Shown here: in pieces, positions 21,430 to 32,316 of the stretch
Numbering within the stretch: position 1 is the stretch's first letter
Layout: every line of letters starts with the position of its first letter
From: Azolla caroliniana
Taxonomy: Eukaryota > Polypodiophyta
Assembly: GCA_043228905.1 (NCBI GenBank)
Contig: JBHGNT010000005.1
Location: 12,524,001 to 12,588,000 of the forward strand
Reading direction: 5' to 3'
Length of the DNA stretch: 64,000 bases
The notes under the pieces: model-generated
Told to the model about the DNA's origin: nothing
The model's database searches: none
The model's input: the letters and a program-made list of their open reading frames with translations, nothing else
Translations under genes and position numbers: made by a program

Positions 21430-23458
21430 TTCTCACTTGGGACAAGAGTTCCCTCTTGTTCCTTTCGTGATTTGCCGGCACCGTTAGGAATTGGACGGAT
21501 TTCCCTCCGTTTTGGCTCCGAATTCGCGCAAAAGCCGCACCACTATCGAGCACCTTCGTCTCCATCCGTGAAGCCGTGATAAAGGGTTGGACGAGGATGA
21601 CAGAATGTGAAACCTCATCCTGCAGAAAGAAATTTTGGTCAATTTCGACATCCCCGATCTTTACCGTCACATCCGGACAAGCCGCAAATAGGTCTTCTGT
21701 CGTTTTCGTGGCTGCCCGAATCTTCCATCCATGGTTGGTGTTTATAGGCCACTTCCCCTTTCGGTAGAACTCCTTGGACATCAAGTTGATCTCCGATCCG
21801 TGATCAATCAATGCTAGCACGGGTTCTTTGATGTTGCCGATTCGGACCGGAGTCTCCGTAGTCGCACGTGCCCAGTGTGGCCTTGTATAGTGGGAGTTCG
21901 GAATTTCGCCTTCCACTTCGGTGTCGTTCATTGAAACGGTATTTGCATTCACCCTTGGAGCATTTTCCTCCGTACTTTGTCTCTTCCTTTTCACGAGATC
22001 CACGAGAAGATCGTGAAACTCCTTCTTCGCTATTCCGAGTAGTTCCCGCAGCGAAAAATCTACCCGGCTATCCAAGATTCTTTCCTCGAACACTCTTTTC
22101 AAGTCGGTTTGTTGTTCTATGTCCGAGGCGAGCTTGAATGCCGGAGTCGCCTTTTCTTTTCCCTTACCTCCGGAGTTCCAGCTTTCCGGTATCTTCGATG
22201 GTCCGGCCGCATCCTCCGTGCGCCTTCGTTTCTCGTCCACATACACCTCATGTAATTGACACAGGGCGTATATGCTATTCTTGTCGACAGGGCACTCCCA
22301 TCCCGTAGCTTCCCGGACGCTTTCCGCGGTGTTTCGGATATCGTTGGAGTCGGTTTTCTCGGTGTTTCCTAGCACCTCCGGCCAGAAAGACGCCTTCGCT
22401 CCCGATGACTCCCCGACACATATTCCCGCGGTTGTCGCATAGTTGCTTCTTGCCGCTAACTCCTCCTCGAGCACCTTCTTCATGCCGCCTTTCCGGAAGT
22501 TCGGTCGGAGTGGCTTCCGAGAGTCCATCGAATGAATCCGGTTTTCCTTGTAGTAGATGAGATCCCGTCGTAGCGCCTCCTTCTGGTCGTCGCAATCCCT
22601 CCGATCGTGTTCGGCGCTATCGCACCATATGCACCGTCGATCCGTATATTTGGAGCTTGTGGGGCGGTCATCCGACTTCTTCACCATCGCGATCTTTAGA
22701 TTCTCCATTTCCTTCAGCAGCTGCTCCACCGTAGACGCGTCGACTCCCTTCTCGGCCGTAATCTCCCGAGCCCTCGGTTGATGGTCTTCCAGTCCCGTTC
22801 TCGGTTTCGGAATCGGTTCCGAAACCCTCTTTTCTTCGTTGGCAAGCCATTGCCCCCTCTTCGTGTACCGCGCGACGATATCCCGCACGCTTTCCCATGT
22901 TTCGGTGAGGCCGCTTTCGGTGGTCGTGTCCTCAAGAAGCACTCCGAGATCTTTCCGGTCCCGGACGTCCACAGCTCGCAAAAACATGATGACTTTGTCC
23001 GGTGCAAGAATAGTTTGATCTCTCGCGGACAACCTCCCGAACCGACTTTCGAATGTCGAAAACACTTCGAGGACCTTCAGCCCCTTACCTGACGTTTCCA
23101 CCCAATCCTCGAATCCCCTCCGCGTTGCCTTGGAGGAGTCCTCGATGGCAAACGTGGTCTTTAACGCCTCTTCGAATGCTTCCCACGTCGGATTTTGTTG
23201 TTGCAACCCGTGGATACTCCCTTGAAGCCCGTCGGTCGCCACCCGGTTAAAGGATGTCACTTGCAGTCCTTCCGAAGCCCGGCACCGGAGCATCTCCGCC
23301 TTGTAGTCCTGCAAATATCGCGACACATCCTTACCATTAAATTGCCCGTTGCGTTGCACGAGCCGCTCTACTGATGCCGAAATCTCCGACATCGTGCGTT
23401 GTTCTTGAAGCATCCGTTCGAACATCGCCATCATATTGTTAGCTTGTTGAGCCTCCAT
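21419..23458 (-). CDS. gag: Gypsy1 gag-protease
   Basis: The minus frame starts at the first ATG after the LTR and primer region (23458) and gives about 679 residues: structural gag followed by the aspartic protease. The N-terminal third is a retrotransposon-gag domain (LVQRNGQFNGKDVSRYLQDY and the downstream helical segment ending KRGQWLANEEK). A single CCHC zinc knuckle, CIWCDSAEHDRRDC, lies mid-protein. A charged linker leads to the protease-like core ALIDHGSEINLMS, where DHG replaces the usual DSG or DTG. It ends in RMDF-TAA at the frameshift site. The frame is intact and matches gypsy2 throughout, so a functional gag is plausible. The unusual protease triad is the only visible doubt. Confidence 0.88.
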   Translation of the reverse strand: MEAQQANNMMAMFERMLQEQRTMSEISASVERLVQRNGQFNGKDVSRYLQDYKAEMLRCRASEGLQVTSFNRVATDGLQGSIHGLQQQNPTWEAFEEALKTTFAIEDSSKATRRGFEDWVETSGKGLKVLEVFSTFESRFGRLSARDQTILAPDKVIMFLRAVDVRDRKDLGVLLEDTTTESGLTETWESVRDIVARYTKRGQWLANEEKRVSEPIPKPRTGLEDHQPRAREITAEKGVDASTVEQLLKEMENLKIAMVKKSDDRPTSSKYTDRRCIWCDSAEHDRRDCDDQKEALRRDLIYYKENRIHSMDSRKPLRPNFRKGGMKKVLEEELAARSNYATTAGICVGESSGAKASFWPEVLGNTEKTDSNDIRNTAESVREATGWECPVDKNSIYALCQLHEVYVDEKRRRTEDAAGPSKIPESWNSGGKGKEKATPAFKLASDIEQQTDLKRVFEERILDSRVDFSLRELLGIAKKEFHDLLVDLVKRKRQSTEENAPRVNANTVSMNDTEVEGEIPNSHYTRPHWARATTETPVRIGNIKEPVLALIDHGSEINLMSKEFYRKGKWPINTNHGWKIRAATKTTEDLFAACPDVTVKIGDVEIDQNFFLQDEVSHSVILVQPFITASRMETKVLDSGAAFARIRSQNGGKSVQFLTVPANHERNKRELLSQVRMDF

Positions 23459-23475
23459 CTCCTTGCCACCCGTCT

Positions 23476-23496
23476 TCACGTCGGGTTCACCAACTG
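23476..23496 (-). promoter_or_regulatory. Primer binding site region (gypsy1), tRNA not identified
   Basis: Just inside the 5' LTR the minus strand reads GT then TGGTGAACCCGACGTGAAG. The TGG start fits a tRNA CCA end, and gypsy2 has the same sequence at about 29313-29334. It is not the Met or Asp primer usual in plants, and I cannot name the tRNA. Confidence 0.5.
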
Positions 23497-24317
23497 TGTC
23501 GTGCCTTTCGGCTCCGGATCGTTGCGTGAGTCGGGTGGGAACCACAGAGGTCTTGGACTAGGAGAAAGAAGTTCGTGAGATTGAGATTAATTATGAGTAA
23601 ATAGCAAAGAGAAAGATAAGAAACTCGTGAATCACACGAGTATACTATATTAATTGGTACTTAGGGTGTTAAGAGAGAAGTAGATGTATAAATCGTGAAT
23701 CCCACGAATAATTTTTGTATTGATTAATACTTAATCCAAATAATCAACAACCCTTTATATATTTCTCTCCTCCTTATATAAGGAAGGAAGAGCCAAGCAT
23801 GGCTTCATGCTTTTTTTTTACAAAAAGTGTTCATGTCCACTAAATGTGCATGTGATGCTTTTTTTTATTTCCTAAGTATAGGGCTCATGCACGCTAGATG
23901 TGCATGAGTTATTTTTAGTGTCTCGTGTTTTTTTTTTTTTTCTTTTTCATATATTAGAAAAATACACGATTTACCTTTTAATAAAGGTATGCATAAATAA
24001 AGGTCTTATACGTATTAAATCTATATTTAAAACACTTAAGATAAGTTAATGTAATGGTAAGGTTGGGGTTTGTCAACGTGGAGGTGCAGAGTTCGAATCA
24101 TGCCCTGCGCAGTATTGAGTATTTCCTTTTTTTTTTTTTACATTTATGTCTCTTTATCCGGCTCTTCCTTGCCGGTATGCCGTTTTCTTCCTTGCCGGTA
24201 TGCCGTTTTCCTCCTTGCCGGTATGCCGTTTTCTTCCGGTTCTCACCGAGCACTCCATTCTCTATCCGGAGGGACAAAAATATAATTTCCACATAGTGTG
24301 CAACCTACACTACGACA
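23497..24317 (-). mobile_element. Gypsy1 LTR, right (5' LTR)
   Basis: This 821-bp LTR has TGTCGT...ACGACA termini and is about 99 percent alike the left LTR by eye. A perfect 14-bp palindrome TCCTTATATAAGGA (about 23772-23785) contains the likely TATA box. The element is flanked by GCGT on both sides and sits inside copia C. Confidence 0.95.
24045..24139 (+). other. tRNA-like module inside the gypsy1 right LTR
   Basis: Same A box, B box (GAGTTCGAATC) and terminal T-run as at 17488, with only single-base differences, as expected for paired LTRs. Confidence 0.5.
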
Positions 24318-25186
24318 GCGTATCATCCGGAACCGGCCAACGAAGCAATTGTGGCTGTCACAGGAGAAGTACATGACAAAGGTGCTTCAGAGGTTCAACA
24401 TGTTAGATGCGAAATCGGCCGGATCGACACTTCCGGCAAACTGCATGTTATCCGGTAAGCAAATCCCGAAGACGAAAGCAGAGAAGGCTGATATGATGAA
24501 GGTACCATATGCCTCTGCCGTCGGGAGCTTAATGTACGCAATTGTGTGTACTCAACTGGATATAGGATACGTAGTCGGAGTGGTGAGCCAGTTTATGAGC
24601 AATCCCGGCAAGGAGCACTGGAACGCAGTCAAATGGATACTCTGGTACTTGAAGGGCACTTCGAATATGTGTCTCCGATTCGGCTCCGGAAAACCTCAAC
24701 TTGACGGTTTTACCGATTCGGACATGTCGGCTGATGTGGATACCAACCGGTCCACATCCGGGTATGTAATGACATATGCAGGGGGAGCTGTTTCGTGGCA
24801 GTTGAGGCTGCAGAAGACGGTTGCATTGTCAACCACGGAGGCGGAGTACATGGCGGCTGTGGAAGCAGGCAAGGAAATATTATGGATGAAGGACTTCATC
24901 GGAGAGCTCGGTATTAGGCAAGATGAATACCGGCTCTACTGCGACAGTCAAAGTGCCATCCACCTTGCTATGAATGCGGCCTACCATTCCCGGACGAAGC
25001 ATATCCAGCGTAAGTATCACTGGATCCGGGAAAGAGTAGATGACCAGGAGTTTGCGATGACGAAGATCCACACGGCCGAGAACGGGTCAGATATGTTGAC
25101 CAAAGTACTGATACTCGACAAGCTGGATGCATGGCGGAAGCGGATTGGACTTGTAAGACATCCCATGCCGGAGTGAAGGGGGAGTT
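24318..25186 (+). pseudogene. Copia C pol, second part (RT end and RNase H)
   Basis: Continuation of copia C after gypsy1. The plus frame is open from IIRNRPTKQLWLSQEKYMTK to a TGA at about 25176. It covers the RT thumb (PYASAVGSLMYAIVCTQLD) and RNase H ([60 protein letters not shown]). The 3' part is better preserved than the 5' part. A polypurine tract (GAAGGGGGAGTT) follows the stop and abuts the LTR at 25187. Confidence 0.9.
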
Positions 25187-25975
25187 TGTTAGGAAACAGA
25201 CCCCTCCGAATGGGAAGTGAGAAGGACAGTCATGATGAGCAAACTCGGCCGAGGCCGAAACCGGATGAGGATACCCATCTATGGAAGACCCGGTGAGAAC
25301 CGGATGACGAGTACCCAGTTACGGAGAGCCGGATGGTGCAGACCCGGTGAGAACCGGATGACGAGTACCTGGCTACGGAGAGCCGAATGGTGCAGACCCG
25401 GTGAGAACCGGATGAGGAGTACCTGGAAACGGAAGTGTGAACTGGATGACGAGTACCCGGCAAGCACCGGATGATGCAGGCCCGGTGAGGAGTGCTCACC
25501 GGATGAAGAGACATATTCGTAAATATGTTTCTGAGTGTCCATCGTGGCTATATTTGTAAATAGCCGAAAATTCATATTAGTATAAATATGACTTAGGGCA
25601 AACCTTTGTCATATTGTGTGTGAGAGTTGCTGTTATTCTTGTTGGCGCAAGATTAGAGCGCAACAGTGTACAGAGAGAGAGAGAGAGAGAGAGAGAGGAA
25701 GAGGTGATTGCCTCTGTTGTAACCGCCGCCTGTGGCGAAGATCGTGAACACGAGGTCGTTGCCTCCGTGAGCTCACTGTTGTAATTATTGTTACATAGTG
25801 ATAGTTAGCAGTTAGTGGACTGCCGTGGTTTTTCCCCGTGTTTGGGGTTTTCCACGTAAACATCCTGTGTACTCTTCTCTCCATTGTGTCGTGCTTTCAT
25901 TTCCCGTTTTCTATGTATGATTCTAAGCTCGGTTGTGGCTGAGCATTGCGCATAGGGATCGAGCAGTTCCTGTCA
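25187..25975 (+). mobile_element. Ty1/copia LTR (copia C, 3' LTR)
   Basis: It begins TGTTAGGAAACAG after the polypurine tract and ends GCAGTTCCTGTCA. It carries several CCGGTGAGAACCGGATGACG-like units, a dyad TATA region and a (GA)n run at about 25671-25697. It is the closest match to the LTR at 11783-12517, in reverse. The right flank CTAAC is the complement of that LTR's GTTAG flank. Confidence 0.9.
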
Positions 25976-28900
25976 CTAACTTCCGTAGCAGTTTCTTGCA
26001 ATCACGAATACGGTCGACTACGAACTTTCGACACCCCCGATCATCTATATTCTCATCCTTTTCTTCCACCGTACATCCTTTCATCAGAATGTCATCTAGG
26101 AATGGCATTGTTGTCTCCGGAATGCAGTCCTGAAGCACCTTGTTCATTACATTCATCATATGTGCAACCGAGTTCGTTGCCCCTTGTGGTAGCGTACACA
26201 TTCGAACTAACCCTATCGTTGTTCGCATTGTAGTGATATCCTGGCTATCCACGACTAGTTGGAATTGGTCATACTCGGAGTATAGGTCTCCGATGGAGTA
26301 TATCGCTTGCTCGGAAAAGGCTTCCGCAAATTCATCCACTGTCGGACCAACTCCGGAGTTCCGGATCATGACCTTGTTCACCGGTTGCAAATCTTGAATA
26401 AACCGGAGTGACCCATTCTTCATTGGAACTGTAAACCATTAAGTTTGAATATGGAGCATTTGATGGCTCTAGGATCCCCATCACCACCTTCTCCTTGAGC
26501 AAGTCAATGATTTTTGGAATATGCGCCCATGGCACTGGAATCGGCTTCAAGTTCCATGGCACATGGTCAATCGTGAAGATCATCATCGGCTCCACTATCT
26601 TCGGATCAACACACCCTATCTCTTTTGATGTGAATGCAAATGCTTCTCCATGTTGCTCCAACATCTCACATCTTTCTTCTTCATTCGGTAAGAGGAACCC
26701 ATCTCCACCAATTCGGAATTTCTTCCGGGTCTCATTCGTGAAGGTATGTCCGATATCCACGGACTCTCGAAATGTCAATGTCCTGAGACTTCTTTCCTCT
26801 TTTGTTCACTATTGGCGGGTAATGGTCCCGGAAATGGTTTCACCTTCTTTTCCACGGTCTTGTATTTCATACATACCATTGCTTCTTCTTTGCGGAGCAC
26901 ATCCGGCCCCATTTCCGCAATGATCTTGTTGTACATCTCGACTGATTCCACCGGAACTACTTGGTCTCCCTGGCTATTCTCTTTTGCAAGCTCTTCAAGC
27001 CGTTGAAGCGTTCTTCCAAGGAACACTTCTTCGACTACTCCCATGATTTCTTCGTCTTCTTTTATGATTGATGCAAACCGTAGCTCATCCAACATCTTCC
27101 AAAGGTCTTTCTTCATTTCTCCGGTCACGGCCATGTACGTAGAAGCCCCATCCCAACTTATTTGCACTTGTTTCGCTCCGAGAGTTTTCTTCCTGTGTGG
27201 GGTATCAAGGCTTCTCGGACTATCACTTCCCCACTCCGCAACAATCCACTTTAAAAATCCATTTTTGTTTGGGACAAGAGCTCTCTCTTGTTCCTTTCGT
27301 GATTCGATGGCACAGTTAGGAATTTGATGGTTTTCCCTTCACTTTGGCTCCGAATATGTGCAAAAGTCACTCCTCTATCGAGCACTTTTGTTTCCATCCA
27401 TGAACCAGTGATAAAGGATTGCCCGAGGATCGCAGAATGTGAGACCTCATCTTGCACGAAGAAATTTTGGTCAATCTCTACATCTCTTATCTTCACCGTC
27501 ACATTCGGACAAGTTGCAAATAGGTCTTCCATTGCTTTAGTGGCTACTTGGATCTTCCATCCATGATTGGTGTTAATACGCCACTTCCCCTTCTGGTAGA
27601 ACTCCTTGGACATTAGGTTGATATCTGATCCATGATCAATCAATGCAACTAAGGGCTCTTTGATGTTTCCAATTCGGACTGGAGTCTCCGTAATTGCCCA
27701 GGCCCAATGTGGCTTTGTGTAGTGGGAGTTCAGAATCTCATCCTCTACTTCCGTATCGTTCATTAGAACGGTATTTGCTTTCACCCTTAGAGCATTTGAT
27801 TCTTTCGTACCTTGCCTCGTTCTTTTTACAAGATCGACAAGGAAATCATGGAATTCTTTCTTTGCTATTCCGAGTAATTCCCGAAGAGAAAACTCCACCT
27901 AACTATCAAGGATTCTCTCTTCGAACACCTTCTTTTGGTCCATCTATTGTTTGATGTCCCAGGCAAGTTTGAATGCCGGAATTGGTTTCCCTTTTCCTTT
28001 CCCTTTGGAATCCCAGCTCTTCGATGTCTTCGATGGTCCAGCTGCATTATCCGTGCGCCGTCGTTTCTCATCTACATACACCTCATGTAATTGGCATAGG
28101 GCGTATACACTATTCTTATCTACGGGGCACTCCCATCCGGTAGCTTCTCAGATGCCTTCCGCGGTGCTCCGGATTTCATCAGAATCAGTTTTCTCGGAGA
28201 TTTCTAGCACTTCTGGCTAGAAAGATGACTTCTCTCTAGATGTCTCTCCCACACGTATTCCCGCGGTTGTCACATAATTGCTTTTTGCCACAATCTCCTC
28301 CTCTAGGACCTTCTTCATGCCGCCTTTTTTGAAGTTCGGTCGAAGTGGCTTCTGAGAGTCCATCAAATGGATCTGATTTCCCTCGTAGTAGATGAGATCC
28401 TATTGTAGAGTCTCCTTGTGCTCATCGCAATCCTTACAATCATGTTCGGTGCTATCGCACCATATGCATCGACGGTCCATATCCTTGGAACTTGTGGGAT
28501 GGTCTTCCGACTTCTTCACCATCGCGATTTTCAGATTCTCGATCTCCTTCATCAACTGCTCCACCGTGGTTGCATCGATTCCCTTCTCGGTTGTAGTCTC
28601 CCGAGCCCATGGTTGATGGTCTTTCAATACGGATCTTGGTCTCGGAATTGGTTCCGAAACCCTCTTTTCTTCATTACCAAGCCATTGCCCCCTCTTTGTG
28701 TATTGCGCAACGATGTCCCACACGTTTTCCCATGTATTGGTGATGCCACTCTCAGTAGTCGTATCCTCTAGAAGCACTCCAAGATCTTTCCGGTCCCGGA
28801 CGTCCATGGCTCGTAAGAACATGATCGCTTTGTTTGGTGCGAGGATAGCTTGATCTCTTGCAGAAAACCTCCCGAATCGACTTTCGAATGCCGAAAACAC

Positions 28901-29334
28901 ATCGAGGACCTTCAGCCCCTTGTCTGATGTTTCCACCCAATCTTCGAATCATCCTCTCCCTGTTGCCTTGGAGGAGTCCTTGATAGCGAACGTGGTCTTC
29001 AATGCTTCTTCAAACGCCGCCCACGTCGGACTTTGTTGTCGTATCCTATGGATACTCCCTTGAAGCCCATCCATTGCCACCCGATTGCAAGATGTCACTT
29101 GCAATCCTTCCGATATTCCGCATCGTAGCATCGCCGCCTTGTAATCCCGCAAATAACGTGACACATCCTTCCCGTTGAATTGGCCATTCCATTGCACGAG
29201 CCGCTCTATTGCCGCTGCAATCTTTGACATCACGCGTTGTTCTTGTAGCATCCGCTCAAACATCTTCATCATGTTAGGCTCTTGTTTATTCTCCATCTCC
29301 TTAGCACCCGTTTTCACGTCGGGTTCACCAATTG
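25976..29334 (-). pseudogene. Gypsy2 gag-protease-RT, upstream half, degenerate
   Basis: The minus strand follows gypsy1 from gag to mid-RT with many breaks. Gag starts near 29296 (ENKQEPNMMKMFERMLQEQ), with frame breaks near 28945 and 28400. The zinc knuckle is CIWCDSTEHDCKDC; the protease core ALIDHGSDINLMS ends at RELLSQTKMDF-TAA (27251). The pol frame then opens in -1 phase (VTGEMKKDLWKMLDEL) and continues with shifts near 26775 and 26430 to RT FLDDILMKG and RKLV, where copia LTR sequence interrupts it at 25975. The remainder of pol is the plus-strand piece at 12518-13235. It lacks the 69-bp duplication of gypsy1, so it is a separate, older insertion. Confidence 0.88.
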
Positions 29335-29600
29335 TGTCACGCCTTTCGGCGTCAAATCATTGCGTGAGTCAGGTGGAAACCACCGAGGTTATGGACTAAG
29401 AGGAGGAAGAATTTGAGGCAAATAGGAATGTGAATAGGTTGTAAGAAAGAGATATAGAACCTCGTGAATGCCATGAGTGTATTGTATTAGATTTATTAAT
29501 ATATTTTTTTTCCATAAAAATTATGCTCCATTGGTATTAAAATTAAAAAGGCCAGAGGCACTATATAAATAGAATATAATATTTTCCATCTCTACAAGTA
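29335..29600 (-). mobile_element. Gypsy2 5' LTR, diverged or truncated
   Basis: It starts TGTCACGCCTTTCGG next to the same primer-site sequence as gypsy1 and stays recognisable (GCGTGAGTCAGGTGGAAACC, GTGAATGCCATGAG) for about 250 bp. After that the similarity fades, and I see no CTACACTACGACA end. Confidence 0.65.
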
Positions 29601-30168
29601 TATATCATCAAAGAAAGGACCAAAAATAAGTGATGGCATTTGGCAAGATAAGGATAATTATAATCTATGAAAACAAATCTCTTGCCAATAACACCTTTGC
29701 TATACCACATATAAAGGGGATATACTCGGGGACCCTACCATCAATCTCCCCATAACCATGCTCAACATATAAACAAATTCCCACAGTCCAAGAGAATACA
29801 TTTCTTGTTGGTAGTCATGCTCAATATACCCTGGTTGTTCACCCTGTTTGTTGATAGTCCTGCTCAACATATATATCCTGTTTGTCCACAAGATATTGCT
29901 TTTGGCAAATTTTTGTACATCAAGGCCTTCTTCATCTGTTGCAGTTGAAGACACCAAAACAATCCATGATGCACATGCTGCTTGAGGTAAAACATGATTG
30001 GCCACCTTGGAGAGTCCCCATCTATCCTCTCCTATGTCGAAACGATCGTGTCCTTCATCTCCACGATCATTGAAAATATACTTGTATTGAATCTCCATAC
30101 AACACTCTGGTTTATCACAACCTTCACGTTCTCACAACAGCCATGCGCCAGTTACACCAGAATCATCT
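29601..30168. other. Spacer with one unassigned minus-strand ORF (29700-30098)
   Basis: A 132-codon minus-strand ORF contains NHVLPQAACASWIVLVSS and ends YSLGLWEFVYMLSMVMGRLM. Its tail vaguely recalls the protein-kinase segment DVYSFGVVLWE, but no catalytic motif is present. I do not assign it; it may be a decayed gene fragment. Confidence 0.3.
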
Positions 30169-30970
30169 ACCCACTCATGATAGTCGGCTTCGACCCCGCC
30201 CCCATCTTCAATCAGCCTTATCACAGAAGAAATTCTTCATTCAGTCCACATCAGTCATCTCGTTGATTAACATCTTGCCAATGCCAATGTCCATGAAAAT
30301 TCTGTGTTAATAACAAAAAATTAGTCCAAAAGTTTCCTCACCCACTCCTGATAGTCAGCTTCGACCCCCCCCACTATCTTCACTCATCCTTATCACAGAA
30401 AAATTTCTTCATTAGGTCCACATCAGCCATCTCACCAATTAACATCTTGCCAATGTCCACGCAAATCCTATATTAACAACAAAAAATTAGTGTAAAAGTT
30501 TCCTCACGCACTCATGATAGTCGACTTTGACCTCCCCACCATCTTCACTCATCCTTATCACATAAAAAAATTTCTTCATTCAGTCCACATCAGCCATCTC
30601 GCCAATTAGCATCTTGCCAATGTCCATGAAAATCCTGTATTAACAAAAAAAAATTAGTCTAAAAGTTTCCTCACCCACTCATGATAGTCGGCTACGACCC
30701 CCCCACCATCTTCCCTCATCCTTATCACAAAAAACAATTCTTCATTCAGCCCACATAAGTCATCTTGCCGATTAGCATCTTGCCAATGTCCACGGAAAAC
30801 CTGTATTAAAAACAAAAATTAGTCTAAAAGTTTCCTCACCCACTCATGATAGTCGGCTTCGACCCCCTCACCATCTTCACTCATCCTTATCACAGAAAAA
30901 TTTCTTCATTCAGTCCACATTAGCCATCTTGCCGATTAGCATCTTGCCAATGTCCACGAAAATCCCCATT
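30169..30970. repeat. Tandem array, about five units of 165-171 bp
   Basis: Units begin ACCCACTCATGATAGTCGG at 30169, 30340, 30506, 30673 and 30838 (spacings 171, 166, 167, 165); the last is partial. They differ by scattered substitutions, so the array is not very recent. No conserved ORF spans the units. It lies about 200 bp beyond the LINE C-terminal coding remnant. Confidence 0.9.
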
Positions 30971-31149
30971 AATCAGCTCACTGTTATCGAGTATCCCCAA
31001 TAGTTTAAACCTACAGAAGCAAACATGAATGCATACTCTCCTCTCCTTATGAAAATCATTATCAGTCATCCCTATCTAAGGTAAAACATTTTCTTTACTA
31101 TCCGCACCAATCATATTGGAGATTACCGCCATAAGCTTCTTTTATGAAA

Positions 31150-32311
31150 AGACTCTTGCTATGTGCCAGGATCACCTCTTCCATGTTGATTCATGTTGTG
31201 TGCTCTAAGGACGGTGCTGGTGGCGGGAACAACCAATGAGGTGGTACGTAATTCCACTTGAGATTAGCCTTTGCATCCAACATGATAGGAATAGATGACC
31301 AAACTCTTCTAATTCTCCTTCTTTTTCGACTAGTTGTGTTTCCTGATCCCTTACAACTGTCATAATCACCTTTAACCGTATGTACTAATAGGTCCCAAAA
31401 AGACTTAACTTGTTCTACAGCATGAGTATTTTCATCCTTGTTTGCCAAACATAACTCTGCGAGAAGAACTTGATTCCTTGCAAGGAACTTGAACTAGCAT
31501 ATACTTGAAAACTTCTCACATGTAAAGACAAAGAAGAATGCTGATAATGATAAAAGACTGTTTATTGATCCCACATTCCCCAAATGATTGCACCCCACGT
31601 GAAGAAAGCCGAGTTATATTTACGACCTAAAAGCCTAAGAATTCGAAACCAAAACCTTTTAGCGAACACACATTCCCAAAATACATGATGCAATGACTCA
31701 GATGCAAACCCACACATAACACATGACCGATCACGCACTGAACCCCTCAATATTTCACCTATTAGCAATGCATAATGAATCATCAACCAACGAAAATGCA
31801 ATATCTTATTCATACATTTAGTTACCCAAAACCGTTTCCAAAACATCCACATATGAGACGACGAGACATTACCTTCCTCCCAATACTTGTTTCCCGCTGG
31901 GATCGACTCGATCTGATTCAACATAAAGTTTCTACCCAACGCCACCGAATATGAGAAGAAAGGAAGGATCTTATTCTCTGTGTTAGACATGGACAATTTC
32001 CAACCATAATCTGATGGGTCCCACTACAGATCGACAAGTGGCCTAGAGTGTAAAACCCAAATATGAGATGCATAGTTAGCAATTAATGGACTAGGATCAT
32101 TCCAAATTTTTTTATCTAATCTAGCAATTACTCTCACTGGCAACTGCTTTGCATCGGACATAATTGGAGACTCATCCGCCACTAATATCAATCTACCATT
32201 GTCCAAAACTTCATAACAAAAAAAATTGCCATTATGATGATATAAATGAGCTCCTATAAGTATATTAAAAGTCGAAAACATACCGTACCAACTTTGAAAA
32301 TGATCAAACTG
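31150..32311 (-). pseudogene. LINE ORF2, C-terminal part (zinc-finger domain)
   Basis: Minus-strand continuation of the LINE beyond copia D. Residues from 32311 (FDHFQSWYGMFSTFN) run to a TAG near 32024. The same frame then continues through the reverse-transcriptase zinc-binding segment (FWVTKCMNKILHFRWLMIHY, CVMCGFASESLHHVFWEC) to a TAA at 31562. A further piece in another frame (31448-31191, VKSFWDLLVHTVKGDYDSCK) may be the C terminus. The CX2C...HX4C pattern is typical of plant L1-type LINEs. At least one stop and one frameshift make it inactive. No A-tail is visible. Confidence 0.8.
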
Positions 32312-32316
32312 CAAAG
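32312..32316. repeat. Target-site duplication CAAAG, left copy (copia D)
   Basis: CAAAG here and at 37846-37850 flank the two LTRs exactly. Reading the LINE across one copy keeps its frame. Confidence 0.95.

Noticed and set aside
23476-23496. Naming the gypsy primer tRNA
   Set aside because: The TGGTGAACCCGACG sequence does not match the Met, Asp or Lys primers I know, and I could not search a tRNA set.
29700-30098. Possible protein-kinase fragment on the minus strand
   Set aside because: Only a vague YSLGLWE resemblance; no catalytic or glycine-loop motif, so not annotated as a kinase.
30169-30970. Regular repeats that might suggest a CRISPR array
   Set aside because: Units are 165-171 bp and repeat along their full length with no unique spacers, and this is plant nuclear DNA. 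It is a tandem array.
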